From Luscinia megarhynchos (taxonomy: Eukaryota > Chordata > Aves > Passeriformes > Turdidae): a DNA stretch of 64,000 bases. Positions 13,101-27,147 of the stretch are shown one piece after another (the first letter of the stretch is position 1; each line of letters starts with the position of its first letter). The stretch spans positions 17,835,056 to 17,899,055 of the forward strand of contig JAPFBE010000013.1 in NCBI GenBank assembly GCA_034336665.1, in the 5' to 3' direction. Below the pieces are notes generated by a model. The model saw nothing but the letters and a program-made list of their open reading frames with translations. It had not been told where the DNA came from and did no database searches. The position numbers and the translations under genes were made by a program.

Positions 13101-14741
13101 GGGTGGAGAAAGGACAAGTAGACTGGTTACAGAACATGGCCTGGACCTGTGCTAAAGAAAGGATATTTGAAGGTTTGCAGAGAAAAAGTTAAATTCATGC
13201 AGGCTTTATGTAGAGATAAATTTTAAAATTTTAGAGTACTCTTTCTGGAGATTCAGATGACTTACCCCCTTTCTAAAATTTATGATTAACAAAACTACAG
13301 GGAAAATTGACAACACCGTAGAGAGAAATTTCTCTCTTATAATTCTGTAGACTATGCCTTTTCTTACTATTAAAACACAAAGAAAGTAGGCAGTTGAGGA
13401 CAGATTCCTTGAATTCTGGTACCAAAAGCTTAGATTTATGCCTCCAGTTTAATGCCACCTGCATTAGTTAAAGTAAAGCAATTATGTGTAGGCACAACCT
13501 GAACCTCTGCAAAATGGAAAATAAAAACCACTAAGTTTGCATAGTTATTGATGATGGCAGCAGACACAGTGGAAAGGTACAAGGAGGAGTTAGTTCTGAG
13601 ATTTTCTGCTTATGTTCATAATATAACATGCCAGTTACATAAACTGGACAGCAGCAGGTGAAAATGTTGCTGTCCAGCTGGTGGCATTCTCATCAAAGAT
13701 GTGCTTCTCACTTGCTTCTGAGTTATGATCAGATTTTCTCAGATGAGTAAAGTTGAATTAAGAAAAAATCAAAGAGGACAACGTAATCATAAAAATAAAG
13801 AAAATTAAGAAAATCAACAGAGAGAGATATATAAAGTTTCACAAAAAAACCACAAAACCAGAAGTACTACTACTAATAATAATCCAAAAAAGGAAACAAA
13901 GGGATGATCCAAACAGGTGGACTACACAGATATGGTGACTGATGAACAGAGGCATAAGGAGGATATAAAACAATCCACAAGCACAACTTAAGTGGTTAAG
14001 TGGATGTCAGTGATATTCAGGAACCAATGTTCAGCAAGTGGAATTTGTTGTCTTGCTCCATGGTGAATGCTTTAGAGTTCCTGTGTTGGCTGAGGGTTAT
14101 GTCACAAAGTATGTGAAGAAGCCATTACAAAGTGAAGGGACTTGCTGGGGATGCTGATGAAAAAGGAAGCCACCTACTTGAACTGGAAATGAGAGAAACT
14201 CCAAAGGAAAGCAATAGGAAAGTGTGGGCATCTGGAAATCTACCAAGGAACAGCCAAAGGACTGGCTTTATTTTGAAGGAAGGCTGGTAGGGTGGCTTTG
14301 CTAGTGTGTGCAAATATGAAAATGAGAAAAAAGGTCACAGAAGAAGGGTAACACGCTATTTTCCATGTGTACTGGTTTAAGACAAGCAATACCAGACTTA
14401 AGTTCTAGCAATTGAGTTTTAGATAAATGAGGACAATGGGAGTATGGAGGTTTTGGTGTTTCCCTCAGGACACTTCTAAAGAAGAGATGAGACCAAAAAA
14501 AAAAAAAAATCAAAGGAATACTTCCTCCTTAACAGTATTGAGACAGAGAAAAGGGATGTCTGCTGAATAGGAATCCCAAGGTTTGCAGTCTATACTGTCA
14601 CGCAATTCACATATGTAAGCTGGACAAAATCTGAAAATCAGGAGAGTGCTGCTGCTAATTTGTCCTTGAACAACTGCAAAGCTTCTGTACAAACTTCCAA
14701 AAACATAACATACAGCAAAATCCTCTCTCTGCCACATTGCT
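7174..14741. other. Unique non-coding AT-rich sequence
   Basis: About 7.5 kb without a recognisable repeat or gene. The longest open frame is 133 codons on the minus strand (8103-8504) and has no family signature. 14494-14509 is a short poly(A) tract. 11160-11420 is slightly richer in G+C. I see no promoter, RNA gene or convincing splice-site pair. Confidence 0.5.
14495..14509. repeat. Poly(A) tract
   Basis: Fifteen consecutive A residues after 'gagacc', with no retroposon body recognised upstream. Confidence 0.85.
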
Positions 14742-14862
14742 TAGGACTGGGTTAGTAGCCAGAGGAAGCATTTTTGGCTTCTGTTTGCTCATGAGGAAGT
14801 TAGTTCATCTGTCCATATCTGTGAAATGAGGAACGTGTCATTAACCTCACTCACACAATAGA
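14742..14862 (+). repeat. Possible fragment of an ancient MIR-like SINE
   Basis: 'gactgggttagtagccaga', then 'ttcatctgtccatatctgtg' and 'aaatgagga', follow the order of the MIR/core-SINE right half ('cagtttcctcatctgtaaaatgagga'). The match is short and gapped. Chance resemblance is quite possible, and a profile search is needed. The copy near 45.8 kb is far clearer. Confidence 0.3.
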
Positions 14863-17800
14863 TGGGAGCAGGTTATCAGACTTATGCACGTTCCTAACTA
14901 GTGTGAGACCAACAGAAATGGCAAAACCCACACACGAGGTGCCATTGTGCTGCACACAAAAGCACATGGCCATTGCTGGAAGACTGATCTTGGGCTAGCA
15001 CAGACACAGCTCTGGGAGCAGTTTGCACATAAAAGCCCTGAACTGTAGACCTTGCAATATTAATGCAACTCTGCCTGTTGGTTTCCTGTGCTTAAGACTT
15101 AATATTCATGAATATGTAAATTTCATTAAGAACTATTCAGACCCCAGTGTCTGGGGGTGGGGAGGGGAGAAGAGCACCACGTGTGAGGCTGCCAGCTGCC
15201 CTGCAGTGTGCATGGAGAGGAGATGAGGTCACTGAGTATTTGCACAAGGAGAAAAAAAATGGAGGAAGTACTGGATCAGCAGGTGATTAAAGGACACAAA
15301 GAAAATCGGGATAACAGCACTAGAATCATTGTACATGTGTCAATATCAAATTGCACCTGCAGAGAAAAAGCCAAAATATTTATCCTGAATTAAACCAAAT
15401 TGGAGTAAGGGTTGCACAAAACAGTGAAATCTGTTCTTTTCAAAGGAGATTTGAAAACAATAACTTCATGTGCAAATCACAAAAGGGTCTCCTCCCTTGT
15501 GTGGTCGAGCTATTACTGTAAAGCTGCTCTCCTCAATTCAGGATTAAAATTCCTTTTATCTTTGGTTAGATCTCATCTGCAGTATATTTAACAGAATCAG
15601 ACATTGAAAGTGACTCACTAACAATTAGGCTTCTGCTTTTGAACAGAGAACTCTTTGAATGTGCATGCAGTAGGAATGTTTTGGGGATGTTCTTTCTTGC
15701 AAGATGAAATTTTTAAAAAGATATGTTTCTCTAAAAGAAAAGGCACGAAAATCATTCAGTGGTAGAAAAAGATGTCTACATTTCAACTGTACAGAGGGAT
15801 GATAATGTTCACTACAGAATGTCAAAAGCAGCATCACTGAAAAATTAGATTGGAACAGTGAATTGTGTGCAACCTAATTATATTAACAATGTTACAAAAA
15901 TCCAGAAGCTTAACAGCTGTTCCATATCTGAGCTGTGATAAACAGAGCCTTAGCAGTCTCTGTCTGAGCCATTCAAGCAATAGACAAAACTCAAAGCTGC
16001 TTTAGATGTTTATAGGCTAAAAACACCAAAAAAGTACAAAATCCAGAGCCATTTGGCCATTCTTCCCAGCATGGTTTAATCTATAGTAAAAAGAAAGTGC
16101 TTATGCCCTTTCTCTGATTCTCCACTTCTCATGAGCAAAGCCATCTCCCCGTTGGACCCAGAGCACTGTGCTGGTGCCTGGCACAGACATTCAGCACAAA
16201 GCAGGACCACAAGCAGCTCCCCTGGCACTTAGAGCAGCAGGAAGGGAAGAGCCAGCCTGGCCCATCCTGACCAGGACAGCCTTTCTCCCCCAGCCAGTGC
16301 TGCTGTAAGGATTTTCTGTGTGGTTACCCAGCCATATGGGGATGTACTGTGACACAGCAGTGCTCCTGAATATTTTCCTAAAGTGCTCAAAAGTTTATCG
16401 TGCTGAGAGTGAAAGACGTGCTCACAAAAAAGTTTCCAATTCTTCCATGGGAAAAAAAGAAATCTTCCTCCAACCTTGTGGTAAACTCAGCTAAGTAGAA
16501 AATTACAAGGAGATTATGTGTTGCAGTATTTCAGCTCCCCAGCTACCTAAGGAAAATACCAATACCTGCAAATATGTGTGAGTAAGAGAAGTGTGGGAGT
16601 AGTGGAGACCAGAATTCCTGTCCTGAGTTCAGGTGTGACTGAGCTTACAAGGCAGTACCCTGAGAGAAGATTGTCCAGTTCTCCCAAGGGAGATTGGTTC
16701 CCCAATTAACCCAGCTCACCCATCCCCAGGAATCTAGATGACAACAGAAACCAGAAATTATTACTCAGGGCTGCTATACTGAAATATTACAACTGCTCTA
16801 GGAAAAATTATTTTTTGTTTCTGATATTACAGGTTTTTAACATCAGGGGAAAATACAATGTCCATGACTAATAAAATATGATTCAGACTCAGATAGTCTC
16901 CCTTTCCTTTGGAATTTTATCTATAGCTGTAGTCCAACTAAGCATCTACTTACCTTTCCAACTGTATCTTGAAAAAGCTTCTTTTTCTTTACTGATTTAT
17001 ATGCATAAAATTCTCTAGTTTTCCCACTTCCTATCCATCTAATCTATACCTTGTTCTTTGAGCTAAAAGCCCTTGGGAAAGAAAAGAGCTTGTCTTTTGC
17101 AAATATATTTTGATGTCTAATAAACAGCTCTGTTCCTTTTCTGTAGCTTTTGGTAAATACAGTGCCCAACTAAAAATTACACTGTTCTTAATTTTACCAC
17201 TGACAGATTTTTACAACTTGCAATAGAGAGTTTAATCTTGATTAAATAGAGTGTCTTCAAGTATAGATAAGTTGCAATCAACTACGACTGGCTGACTGAT
17301 TAGGTGAGAAAAAAGAGGGAGGGGAGACTCACTTTGAGTCTTTTTCTTTTTATTGAGAGTACTTTCCATACTGTATAAACATCAAACTTTTCAGAGAAAT
17401 TAGAAGTCAGAAAATAGAAATCAACTCCCAGACTCAACATAAATTCATCCCAGACTTCTAGCAGACCCACCAGGTAGTTAAAAAAAGTTTAAGTCTCAAG
17501 TTTATGTACAGAACAAGTGTCCAGCTTAGACAAGTATTTGTGGTGTTTCCAGACAAAATGGTAGTCTTATTGTTCCAGAGACATTTTAGCAATTGTTTTG
17601 GAAACATTTCTGGGCAATTTTGCAAAGTGGTGAATAGGATGAGTATATTAATCAAAGTTTCTTCATGGCCAAAAGGAAAATCCCAGTCTTTCCCTAATAC
17701 TGTTTCAAGTGATCTCAAGATTTGCCTAGTCACTGCAGGAAAGTAATGTCTTTTGACTTCTGCACACCCCTTAGGAAATCTGCTGTGCTACAGACAAGAG

Positions 17801-17899
17801 GTGTTTTTTCTGGTGAGCATTTTAAGTGTCAAATCTCACAGACACAGCCAGACAGTTGATAGCTCAGCACTTTAAAAGCACACATTTTTCCAATCTCAA
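14863..17899. other. Unique non-coding sequence
   Basis: No repeat or gene is recognised. At 15152-15168 there are three G-runs (five, four and four), one short of a canonical G-quadruplex. Open frames are all under 95 codons and overlap on both strands. Confidence 0.5.
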
Positions 17900-17965
17900 A
17901 ATATGCATTAATTAGTGATTATTAGTATAATTAATTGGATAATTAGAGTACATTACAGACTGTTA
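17900..17965. promoter_or_regulatory. Cluster of homeodomain-type TAATTA words
   Basis: Within about 60 bases there are several overlapping homeodomain core words: 'gcattaattag', 'gattattag', 'ataattaattgg' and 'ataattagag'. One is preceded by an 'atgcat' POU-like half. Such clusters are common in developmental enhancers, but also arise by chance in AT-rich DNA. No expression or conservation evidence is available from sequence alone. Confidence 0.25.
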
Positions 17966-19439
17966 TCATTTTAGATGATGGTTAGTAGCAACATCACATT
18001 GTTTTATTCTTTTTAATTACTCTTCTTACTGTTTCTCAACTGGATAGTGCTCTTAAACATTGCATTGAATAAAGGGGAAAGCATAAAGTGTTGATACTCC
18101 AGGAGTAGCCCTCAGAGGCACTACCACTCAGAAAACCCTCACATTCCCCCTGCTGGAAGCAGGGAAGCTGCCTGGGGCACCAAAAATGAAAGCCAGTTGG
18201 TTTGGACTGGAGTAGACAAGAGGGAAAAGATGTGTTTATTCCTCCTCTAAGTCTCTCTGGATATTTGCTTGCAAGCACCTCTGTGATTCCCTCCCACTGA
18301 GCAGAATTTTTCATATTTTATCTGGCTGTGGAGATGCAAGGAAGAAACTTGACTCCTCCACCTCTCCTGCAAAGCTGAGCTAGGCACAGGATACACCAAC
18401 CCCAAATTAACTAGTTGTTATTATTATTATTATTTATAATAACTTCCCTTTTCCAGAGGGAGTACTGGCAGTGAGAACTGTATCGTGAGCCATATTTGTA
18501 GAGATTCTGGTATAGCAGTAGAGCAGGCAGTCACTCCTGCTGGGATCCTCCTGGAAAGGAACAGAGCAGTGGAATTAAACACAGGAGGGCAGCTACAGGC
18601 ACAGGCTGCATCCTGCTCCACTGCCTGAAGTTCGGGATGATTTACTGCAATATAAGTTTTCTTCACAGAGTTTACAGATGACATCTGAAGTAAAATTCAC
18701 ATTTCACAAATGAAAGAAACTTCGAGGTGGTTTCCTGAATTTCTTTAAAGAAATTACATACATAACTATGAAATATCTGCAGGTCCAGAACAGAAAAGCA
18801 AAAGCATCCCAAAATTAGACTTGCTTCTATCCCACTGCATCAGTAAAAGTGAATAGCACACAAACCAACTTGCAACTTTACTGTTCCAGGATTCCATACA
18901 TTTCTTTATATGGTAAAAAAAAAAACTCATGACAAACCTTTTTTATTTTTCAAAAAAATTTTTGGCTCTATGTGAGTTTAATAAGTAATGTAAAATGGGC
19001 AGACAGGTGACCTTGAGTCAAGGTCCTCTGAAAGATGTTGCAACAGTGGTATACAGGATGAAATATTGTTCTCATTCTGTGAGAAGGTGCAAATAATTTA
19101 CAATAAAATTAGGCATTTGGAGCCACTGTGGATGGAACCAGCTGGGAGATCCAGGTGGATCCAGCTAACCCAGTAGCTTATTAGTGATAACAAGAATTCA
19201 CAGAAATATAAAAAAGTATCATTACTAAAAGCAAATGACCTGTGGAAGCAGAAAGATTAATCAGTAAGACTGATTCCCAAATAAAAGTCAGTGGTCTTTA
19301 TGTGGGCTCCTTCTCATCTTTTTCTGCCCATTTGAGTTCCTGATAAATTAACATTGTTACCCAAAAAAAAGACTCATACCTGCAGTGTCCAGAAGTGTAC
19401 CAGAGCACTCCTGAATTTAGTGGTGTTTCAAAGTCCCTG

Positions 19440-19473
19440 GGGAAAAAAAAAAGAAAAAAAAGGAAAAAAAAAA
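19440..19473. repeat. Polypurine (A-run/G) array
   Basis: A-runs of seven to ten residues separated by single or double G. It is low-complexity and accounts for the lysine-rich or phenylalanine-rich frames that cross it. Confidence 0.85.
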
Positions 19474-22400
19474 TCTAAAACTGAACTGGAACATGATTCT
19501 GAGAAAAGTCTGACAGAAGGGGTCAGGGCACACCACATAGTCTCTGATGGGAGCAGGTTGAAGAGGTGTTTTTCTGTAGGACTTCATCCTAATTTCAGAA
19601 GACAAGGACAGTCAGCAAAGTCATTAAAACATTGTAAGACAGCAGAGCAACAACCCAAGCCAATGTCAAGTATTTTCCATACTATCTCACAGAATAAGCA
19701 AAGGACCAACTTCAATCCAAAATCCAGTGTGTTGCAGCTATATCACTGGCCACTTGGAGAGCATTTGCAGATCAGCTAGATTTCCTGCTTGATCTTCTCC
19801 ATCAGTGATATGGGGGCAGATAAAATCCAAGATCCAGACCAAATACAAGCACTGGGCTAACAGCAGCCAAGGACTCTGTTTCAGAGCACTACTAACCAAG
19901 AAAACTTTAGTCAATGGCATTAGAGAAACTCAGTCTTTTCTATCTTGGTTCCCAGTTCTGCCTGACAGATTTCACTTGTGTTTGCAGTATTGATGATACA
20001 TCACACACTTGTACCATGACATCCCAATGGTGGTCACTTGAATGACTGCTAGATCTCACAGATTATCTCTCTCTGAGTGGGGGATTGACATTTCCTTGTT
20101 AAAGACTCTCACCCTTAGGGGAGTTTCTGTCACCAGAGCTATTAACAGAGATCTGGATCTGAATACTGTGCTGTATTACCTGCATCCAGATGGTATAAAA
20201 ATGGAAATTCCTATAAGATTGAGACTTGACCTTTGGATGAAATCCATTCTTTCTCTGGTTACTGCCCGAGGTACTCTGAGGTATTTCTCTTCAAGCATAA
20301 AAGCAAAATGGTGACTTATGATTAACATGAGAGAAAAAGAGCTTGCTCACGACTTTGTAACAGAGGAAGTCAATTTCTAAGCCATTATTCCAATAAATCA
20401 TGATGTTGCTGCCTACTCATCCTTTCATGGGTAACACATAGCTGGGTGTTACTCCTCGTACATCCTCCTCTCCCTAACTTTTTATTTTACATGTAAATAC
20501 ATAAATAAATATGTCTGTCTGTGAGTCTATATATATGTGTGATTAATGGATATTTCATATGGCACATCCTAGACATTCTAGAGTTCTAAAATGCATAATC
20601 CCTTTTCAGTGAAATACTTTATCTTTGATTTACGGGTAACATATTTAGAAGAATTTGCTAGGGAGATAAAACTTATCCTTCTTTGAAATAGCAGCAGAAA
20701 GCATATGTGTCACTTCATTACTACTTCAATACTCTTTTCTGAGGGCTAACCAGCAGCAGAGGTATTACAGCAGTTTTCTGCACGGGGTAGAACTGACAAG
20801 GACCTCTTATGAATGCAGGTATGCCTTTCTTGTAATCCCCAGTCTTGCTGTCTCAGGCTGTGCTTTAATTTCCCAGGTGGGCTGAGTTGCAAGTAAATTT
20901 GGCTTGAAGGAATGACTAAGAGAATGTAAATATGAATAAGGTTGTATTCTTTTAGTAAGTGGAGCCATCTGTTGCCACATCTAGAAAAATACTGTCTGTA
21001 TGGAAGTTACTGTTGATGATGTTACAAAACAGCCTCATTCACTTCTTTGGTGACATACAGTGTTATAAATTTAATATATCAGTTGTCTGGATTGAATTTG
21101 TTGTGGGGATAGGATTTCTTTTGAGGGAAGAGGTGCATCCTCACATATTGCTGCACATCAGGAGCTTCTTCCCACAGAAATTCTTGCAAGTTTTTCATAA
21201 GTTCCAGCAGCTGTTCAGTCCAAATTAGGGTACAATAATTTATTGCATTATAGGGAAAACTTCTATCAAGTGTATTCAATAAAAGTTTCCCTTGCAAGCA
21301 GCCAACAAGGCCAGTCTCATGCTGATGTTGCCACTGCTGCTGCTCAAATTTATGAATATGTCATTGGTCACATTGCAGGCACCATCTGATACTTGGTAAT
21401 TTCACCACTGTACAAGAGAAGTCAGAAAAAAGTCTGAAGGTATTGTTCAAGATAAATCTTCTAACAATTCCATTGCATTTCTTTATTTTTGGGGGAGGGG
21501 TAGAGATGGCCATTTGACCTTTTTGTTTTTTTTAATTTATCCATATCAAAATAATTAAGAATCTGTAAAAACTCTGAAAGCCTACTCTTATAACAAAATA
21601 TTCAATTTTGCCTAGTTGGATAAAATGTGCATGCTTTAATATTTTATTGGTCATAGATCTGGAGTCAAAGATCATCTAGCTAAAGAAATGTAACATATTT
21701 TTAAAATACTGCAGATACCTTGCACAAGCAACAGTAGAAGGCCTTAATAACAAGGACTGTATGATTAAATTGCTTTATTTTTCTTTTGCAGTCACTGAAA
21801 GCCTCCATTTACTAAAGAAAACTCAAATATCTGAAAATCCAGCCTGTTATATCTGAACTAATTACACAGTTCATGGTTGATGTTTTCTATCCATTTTATT
21901 CATTTAGATTCAAGCCAATTAGAATTCAATTAATTTTCCTGAACATCATCTTCTGCTTGGTATCACCAGTACCATATAAATGTGATTATCTAGTGGTAAA
22001 TACAATTTTTTGATTAATCATTGCAGAGAAGAGAAACAAATTCAAATGTAAGTTGTTTTCTGACACTCCTTCATTTTATTGAAGAGAAGCATGTGAAGTC
22101 AATTAAATGTATTTAGGCCATCTATCTAGTTAATGTGATTTTCAAAGATCATTTGGTGTATGTGATAATATATAATCAATATAGCCTGCAAGAGCCAGTT
22201 GAAGCTCTGCACAACACAGTCAAGGAGGTCACAGGGATATGCAAGTGTTCATGTGATTTAGTTTAGCTTTTAATGATGTACATCAGTACATCAGCACACT
22301 TACCTTGAAGCCAGCTTCTCCAGAAAATGTTGTTTTCAGAGCACTGAGAATAACATCAATGCCCTCTGTCAGATTCAGCAGTAACTGTGTTGCTGTTGAA

Positions 22401-24905
22401 TTGTGCTCAACAACAGTTTGGAAAAAAAAGGAAAGAATTTCTGGTCTCCTCTCTTAAAACAGGGGACGATGGCATTAAGAGGGCTTATGTGAACTGTTTG
22501 AATGTTGCATGAAGAGTTAATTAAAAAATCTGAAATTTATTATCAAGCTTAAGAGTATGTTATCTACTAAGTGATTCTCACAAGAGCTAGTCAGTTCTTC
22601 CCATTAGGGCTGCAATTTTACAAGGGGTTACTTATCTGGCCTATTTAAACACATCAGTCTCGTTCCTTTCCTCTTCTTTATTTTCATGGCACCATCTTAG
22701 AGCTTCTCACTTCCCTCCACTGTTCAAAAATCTTTTGTGCCTTTTGTGAAGCCAAATTTTTGGTGAAGCAGAAATTTGTCAGAAATTAAGGACCTGCCAG
22801 GTTACAAATCTGGACAACACATTTTTCTGAACCATATTAAATAATGACATTTGCCAAAAAGGTGAAGGAGACTAATGTAGTGTCAAGCTCATTAATGTTG
22901 GACCAGCACTGAAGATGGATATTGTCATGTTCAACCTTGTATTAGCAGCATCCATTATTCAATAAATTATTAAATTAATAGGCAGATGGTAACAATGGGT
23001 GTATGTCCTCATTTAATTAATTGATGAGAAGGAACTGAGCTTATGGTCATCTTATGTCTATAGATTTAATAATTTATAGAATAATAATTTATCGATTGCC
23101 CGCTCTTTCTACAGGAGATAGAATTCTGTTTCAATAACCATCCATTCTTGTCGGAAGCTGTTATTACCAGGCTCTCTGGTGGCTGTACATGAACTAATTG
23201 CAAGATGGACTAATCCTTCTGCAGCTTCATTCTAAATGCTGGGACTGGAAGGCATTTAAAAAAAAAAAAATCCCTCCAAGAACCTCTCAGTGCTTAAATA
23301 GCCTTACAGCAGCACAGTCACAAAATTGACCCCTGAAAAAAATGAATAGACATAAGGAGTAAACGGTGTTATGTTTCATTAGTTTGAACAGAACTAATTT
23401 GGCTCTTGTTGATTAATTGAGCTTTCTAATTGAATAAAGTGCAGATTTTTTAAAAAATATATTTTTGATAGGCATTATCACAAGTGGAATAAAAGCTCTT
23501 TTCTAATTAAAAATATTCTTTTTATATTTGATCTTGTGGCTTACATTGCCATATATTTTGATATTGCACCAAATATGCAAAAAGGGAAATACTCACTGCA
23601 ATTATTCATATATAATAGCCATTTTGCTACTTCTGAATTTTATTATTCAAGTGATGATAGGTTCTCTGAAGACAAATGATACCTCTCTTGTCTTTCACTT
23701 TACAGAGCAGTCTGAAAAGCTAGGCAAAATTTACAATGTTTTTGATTTAATTATACACTTTGCCTGTACTATTTTGGGCTGTGTAAAGTGATAAGATTTT
23801 GCTGGTTGCCAGTTTCAGACTACTTCTGTGAATCTGTAGGGAAAAAACAAGCTGTAGGACTGAATGAAAAAGTTGGTTTTCTGTCCACATATACAGTCCC
23901 TCCAGAAATAATATCACAGCAGCACTCTGAAGGGAAGTTTCCTCAGAAAAAGGATTCCAACTTTGTTTGAAACTTTCAAAAATAAAAAAATTTGCTCTTC
24001 CAAAGAAAGGAGGAAGGTGTGATATTTGGGAGTAATTTAGTCCTGAAAAAAGAAGAGAAGCATGGCATGGCTAAGGGATAATCCGTGAGATATCGTAATT
24101 TAGACTGAGCCTTGCCATTATTCACCTTGAGATAGTTAATTAAAACTTCGGTGGATTTTATAAAAAAATTAGGTCCTGGCTTAAGTAACTTGAAGTACAT
24201 TTGTTTTTTAAGAGGAAGGCTTAGGTGTTAAGCTGTGTTAACATGAGTCAGAAAGCAGACAAGGTAGAGAAGAAGCCTTATTATATTTCTCTTCACTGCA
24301 ACTAATTTCTGAACAAAAATGCTGCTGAGATGGAGTAACTACAGGTAACTCCACAAAAAAACCCCAAAAAAAACCAAAAAAAGCCTGCAGTTAAGAGCTT
24401 TACAGTAGAACTGAAACTTGGAAGGCAAGTGAAAAAGGCTTAAATATTGCTTCTATCCTTGGCTTCAAGCCGTGGGTAAAAACAGAAAAGAAAAAGAAGT
24501 GGCATTATTTCTGACAATAGCTGACTCTGAAGCTCTTGATGATTTCAGTAGTTTTCAGTTAACTTGCAGAAGAAGCTGTATTGAATCTGTATTACAGAAA
24601 TTTGAACAGCATTCCATGTTAAAGAGAGGTGAGAGACAGTTTCTAAATGAAAAATACTCTAAGTATAGAAACCTGTTTTACAATTTCAGAGGTTTTAACA
24701 GGGCTCTTTGTAAGAAAATCAGCCTCTTTTGGGATGGATATAAGATAAAATTCCCGTGCTGGAAGCCCCAGAATCATGTTTTGGCACAGCCAAGTGAAAT
24801 CAGGTTTGTAATAGTAGTAATTAAACTGAGCCAAAATTTCTATAAGTCTACAAATGGTGATCAGTGACAAAAAGCAGGAGCCAAAGCAATACTGTACTTT
24901 TAGGA

Positions 24906-24990
24906 ATAAAAAAACCAAAAAAAAAACCAAAAAAAAAAAAACCAAAAAAAAACCACACACCAAAAAAACCCAAACAAAAACCACCACCAT
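24906..24990. repeat. A-rich array of A-runs separated by CC
   Basis: Runs of seven to thirteen A residues are separated by CC, ending in 'ccaccacc'. It explains the F/V/L-rich 115-codon frame on the minus strand as low-complexity read-through. A shorter, similar array lies at 24346-24387. Confidence 0.9.
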
Positions 24991-27147
24991 AAAAGTGCAA
25001 TATCAATAAAGCTTCACAGAAGCAAAGAAATTGGTAAATAGAAGATGAATAACCAATGAGGCATCTATTAATTTCAGGTCAAGAAAGGTTTCCAATGTAA
25101 TTCATGAAACATGGAATGACCATATGAAAGAGGGAGATGATCTGACCTCTATGAGTCAGTAGGTGAACAAAGCAGAAGGACATAAAAGCACCTTCCCACT
25201 TCCCTAAACAAAAACAGAAGTTGAGTTAACCAGTACTTGGCCAAACAGGATCATGTCTTCTATCTCAGCAGGGAAGTTAAGTATTGCCAGGAAATACATG
25301 AGAATTTTAAGTCCCCATTTCCCATAAATGGGAAGCCCTCTGCAGAAGAGGAGAGGGATTGAAATGTCCAGTTTTCCTAGGAGAATTCATTTATATTCAA
25401 AATCACAAATAAGGGGGAAAGTAATTAAAATTTCAGCCATTTGACAGTTTCCATCTCAGACTGTATCAACAATATTAATGGTTTTTACCTACTAGGTTTG
25501 ATTATTTTCAGAGTCAGCTCACTTTTTTTGAAGGATATACTGAAGAAAACATGCTAAGTTTAGAAAGGTATGAAATTAATTTGCAAGTATTTTGTCTTAA
25601 GCTAAAGGTTATCAACATAGGTACTACCAGGAAAAAAAGTAAAATAAGCTGAAAAAAAAAAAGGCCAACAAATAATAATTAAAAAGTGTGTGTAGATTTG
25701 CTGTTACTATTGACTGACAAAAAAACACCCAACACCCACCCACTCCTGTTTCTCCCAACTCCTCCATCCTCACAGGAAAAAACAGCAAAACTAAGCAACA
25801 GACAAAAAGAATAAAAATGCTCAACCAGCTACCCAAATAAGATCAAAAGTTTCCCTGGAGTAATATTGTCCCTCTCTGCAAAGAAGCAGATGCTACAGAT
25901 AAAGAAATAATTGCACATCTGAAATTCCCTTACACTGTTATTGCTACAACTTATCTCCACATCTGACCACAGCACAAGTTAAATGGGCACTTATTTACAC
26001 AGAAGAAAGATTTAGACATGTCACCACAACGAGCTGCCATTGCCCATCTGAAGTATTGACAGGAAAGAGTTTCAATCTATATTAGGGTTTTGCAAAAAGC
26101 CTGCAGAAAGCAAACTCTACCATATATTTGGGTCACACAATTGCAGAGCAATAATAAAGTGCAGTTTGGCCTCTGCTGATACTCTCTTCCCCAAAATGGA
26201 TTGTGTTAGATGTTCACATCGCAGTCCCTGAAGACATGTGGCAGAAAATACCTTGGAAAAAAATCCCAGTCGGGTCTGGGTCCCAGAAATGGCCACAGCA
26301 TCCTCAGCAGCTCTATAAAAAGCAATGGTCAGGAACACAAGTGGAAGTAAAAGAGAAAGCCTGCAGGGAGTCTGTGAGATTTTCATCACAGCCCTACAGT
26401 TAACAAAAAGGCATTTTTTCCAAATTCCAATGGCAGACAAAAAAGGACAGAGAGATTACTTGTCCCAGGCAAACAAACAGCAACCACAGCAGGCTGGGTC
26501 AGTTGGGCCAGGACACAGGACACCCAAAAATAATAGTCTCAATACTTCTTGACAGTGCTGTAGGTAATGTTTTAAGAAAGACTCACAAGCCTGCTAAAGC
26601 ACACAGAATCCCACAAAATAGTCAAAGTTTCATCATGAGTGTGATGAATACCGAGTTTACAAACACTAGAAATTCTGTGTTGTGTTTGGCTGGGAAAGGA
26701 AATCTCACATTTTTAGGCATGTGCTAGTTAGAAAGGCTCATGTGTAGACCCAGATGACAGCACAATATATGGTCAGAAAGTTGATCTGAATCTAAAAGGA
26801 TTTTGAGAGGGGCACCAACAGAGCTTTGGAGTCTATTTCAGAAAAATAAAGTACTTCAATTTACCTTTGGTGAAGAAAACTTAAAGAATTGATTAATAAT
26901 AAGTGATCAGTCCTAATGACTTCAAATTATCTTACACCAGAAATCAAAAAATTTCTGGCTTATGAATAGAAAAAGAAACTTCTATCAAAAATATTTTACT
27001 GAGCACAGAATCATGGATGTTCAAATAACAGGGCAACAGTACCTTTAATGTTGGCTTCTTTAATGTTGGTGTCAAAGCTGCAAATGCATACAATAATTGC
27101 TAGAACTGATTATTTTGACTTCTCTTTTCTTTCTTTTTTGGTGGTGG

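Larger units (their letters stand above)
17966..27147. other. Unique AT-rich sequence with TAATTA-rich stretches
   Basis: About 9 kb without a recognisable gene. Further TAATTA or TTAATTAA words lie near 21910-21945, 22975-23030, 23400-23440 and 24130. Polypurine or A-rich arrays lie at 19440-19473, 24346-24387 and 24900-24990. The 131-codon open frame at 24472-24867 opens with GTG, not ATG, and has no family features. Confidence 0.45.

Noticed and set aside
15152..15168. G-quadruplex
   Set aside because: Only three G-runs of three or more are present within reach. The fourth required for the canonical motif is missing.
19354..19779. 141-codon plus-strand frame with a lysine-rich segment
   Set aside because: The lysine run comes from a polypurine microsatellite. 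The remainder resembles nothing known, and an overlapping frame exists on the opposite strand.
24472..24867. 131-codon plus-strand frame as a gene
   Set aside because: It opens with GTG in place of ATG, lacks promoter and splice context, and has no family motif. It lies beside A-rich low-complexity DNA.
24643..24990. 115-codon minus-strand frame with a V/F/L-rich start
   Set aside because: Its first third is the translation of the A-run/CC array and is low-complexity, not a signal peptide.
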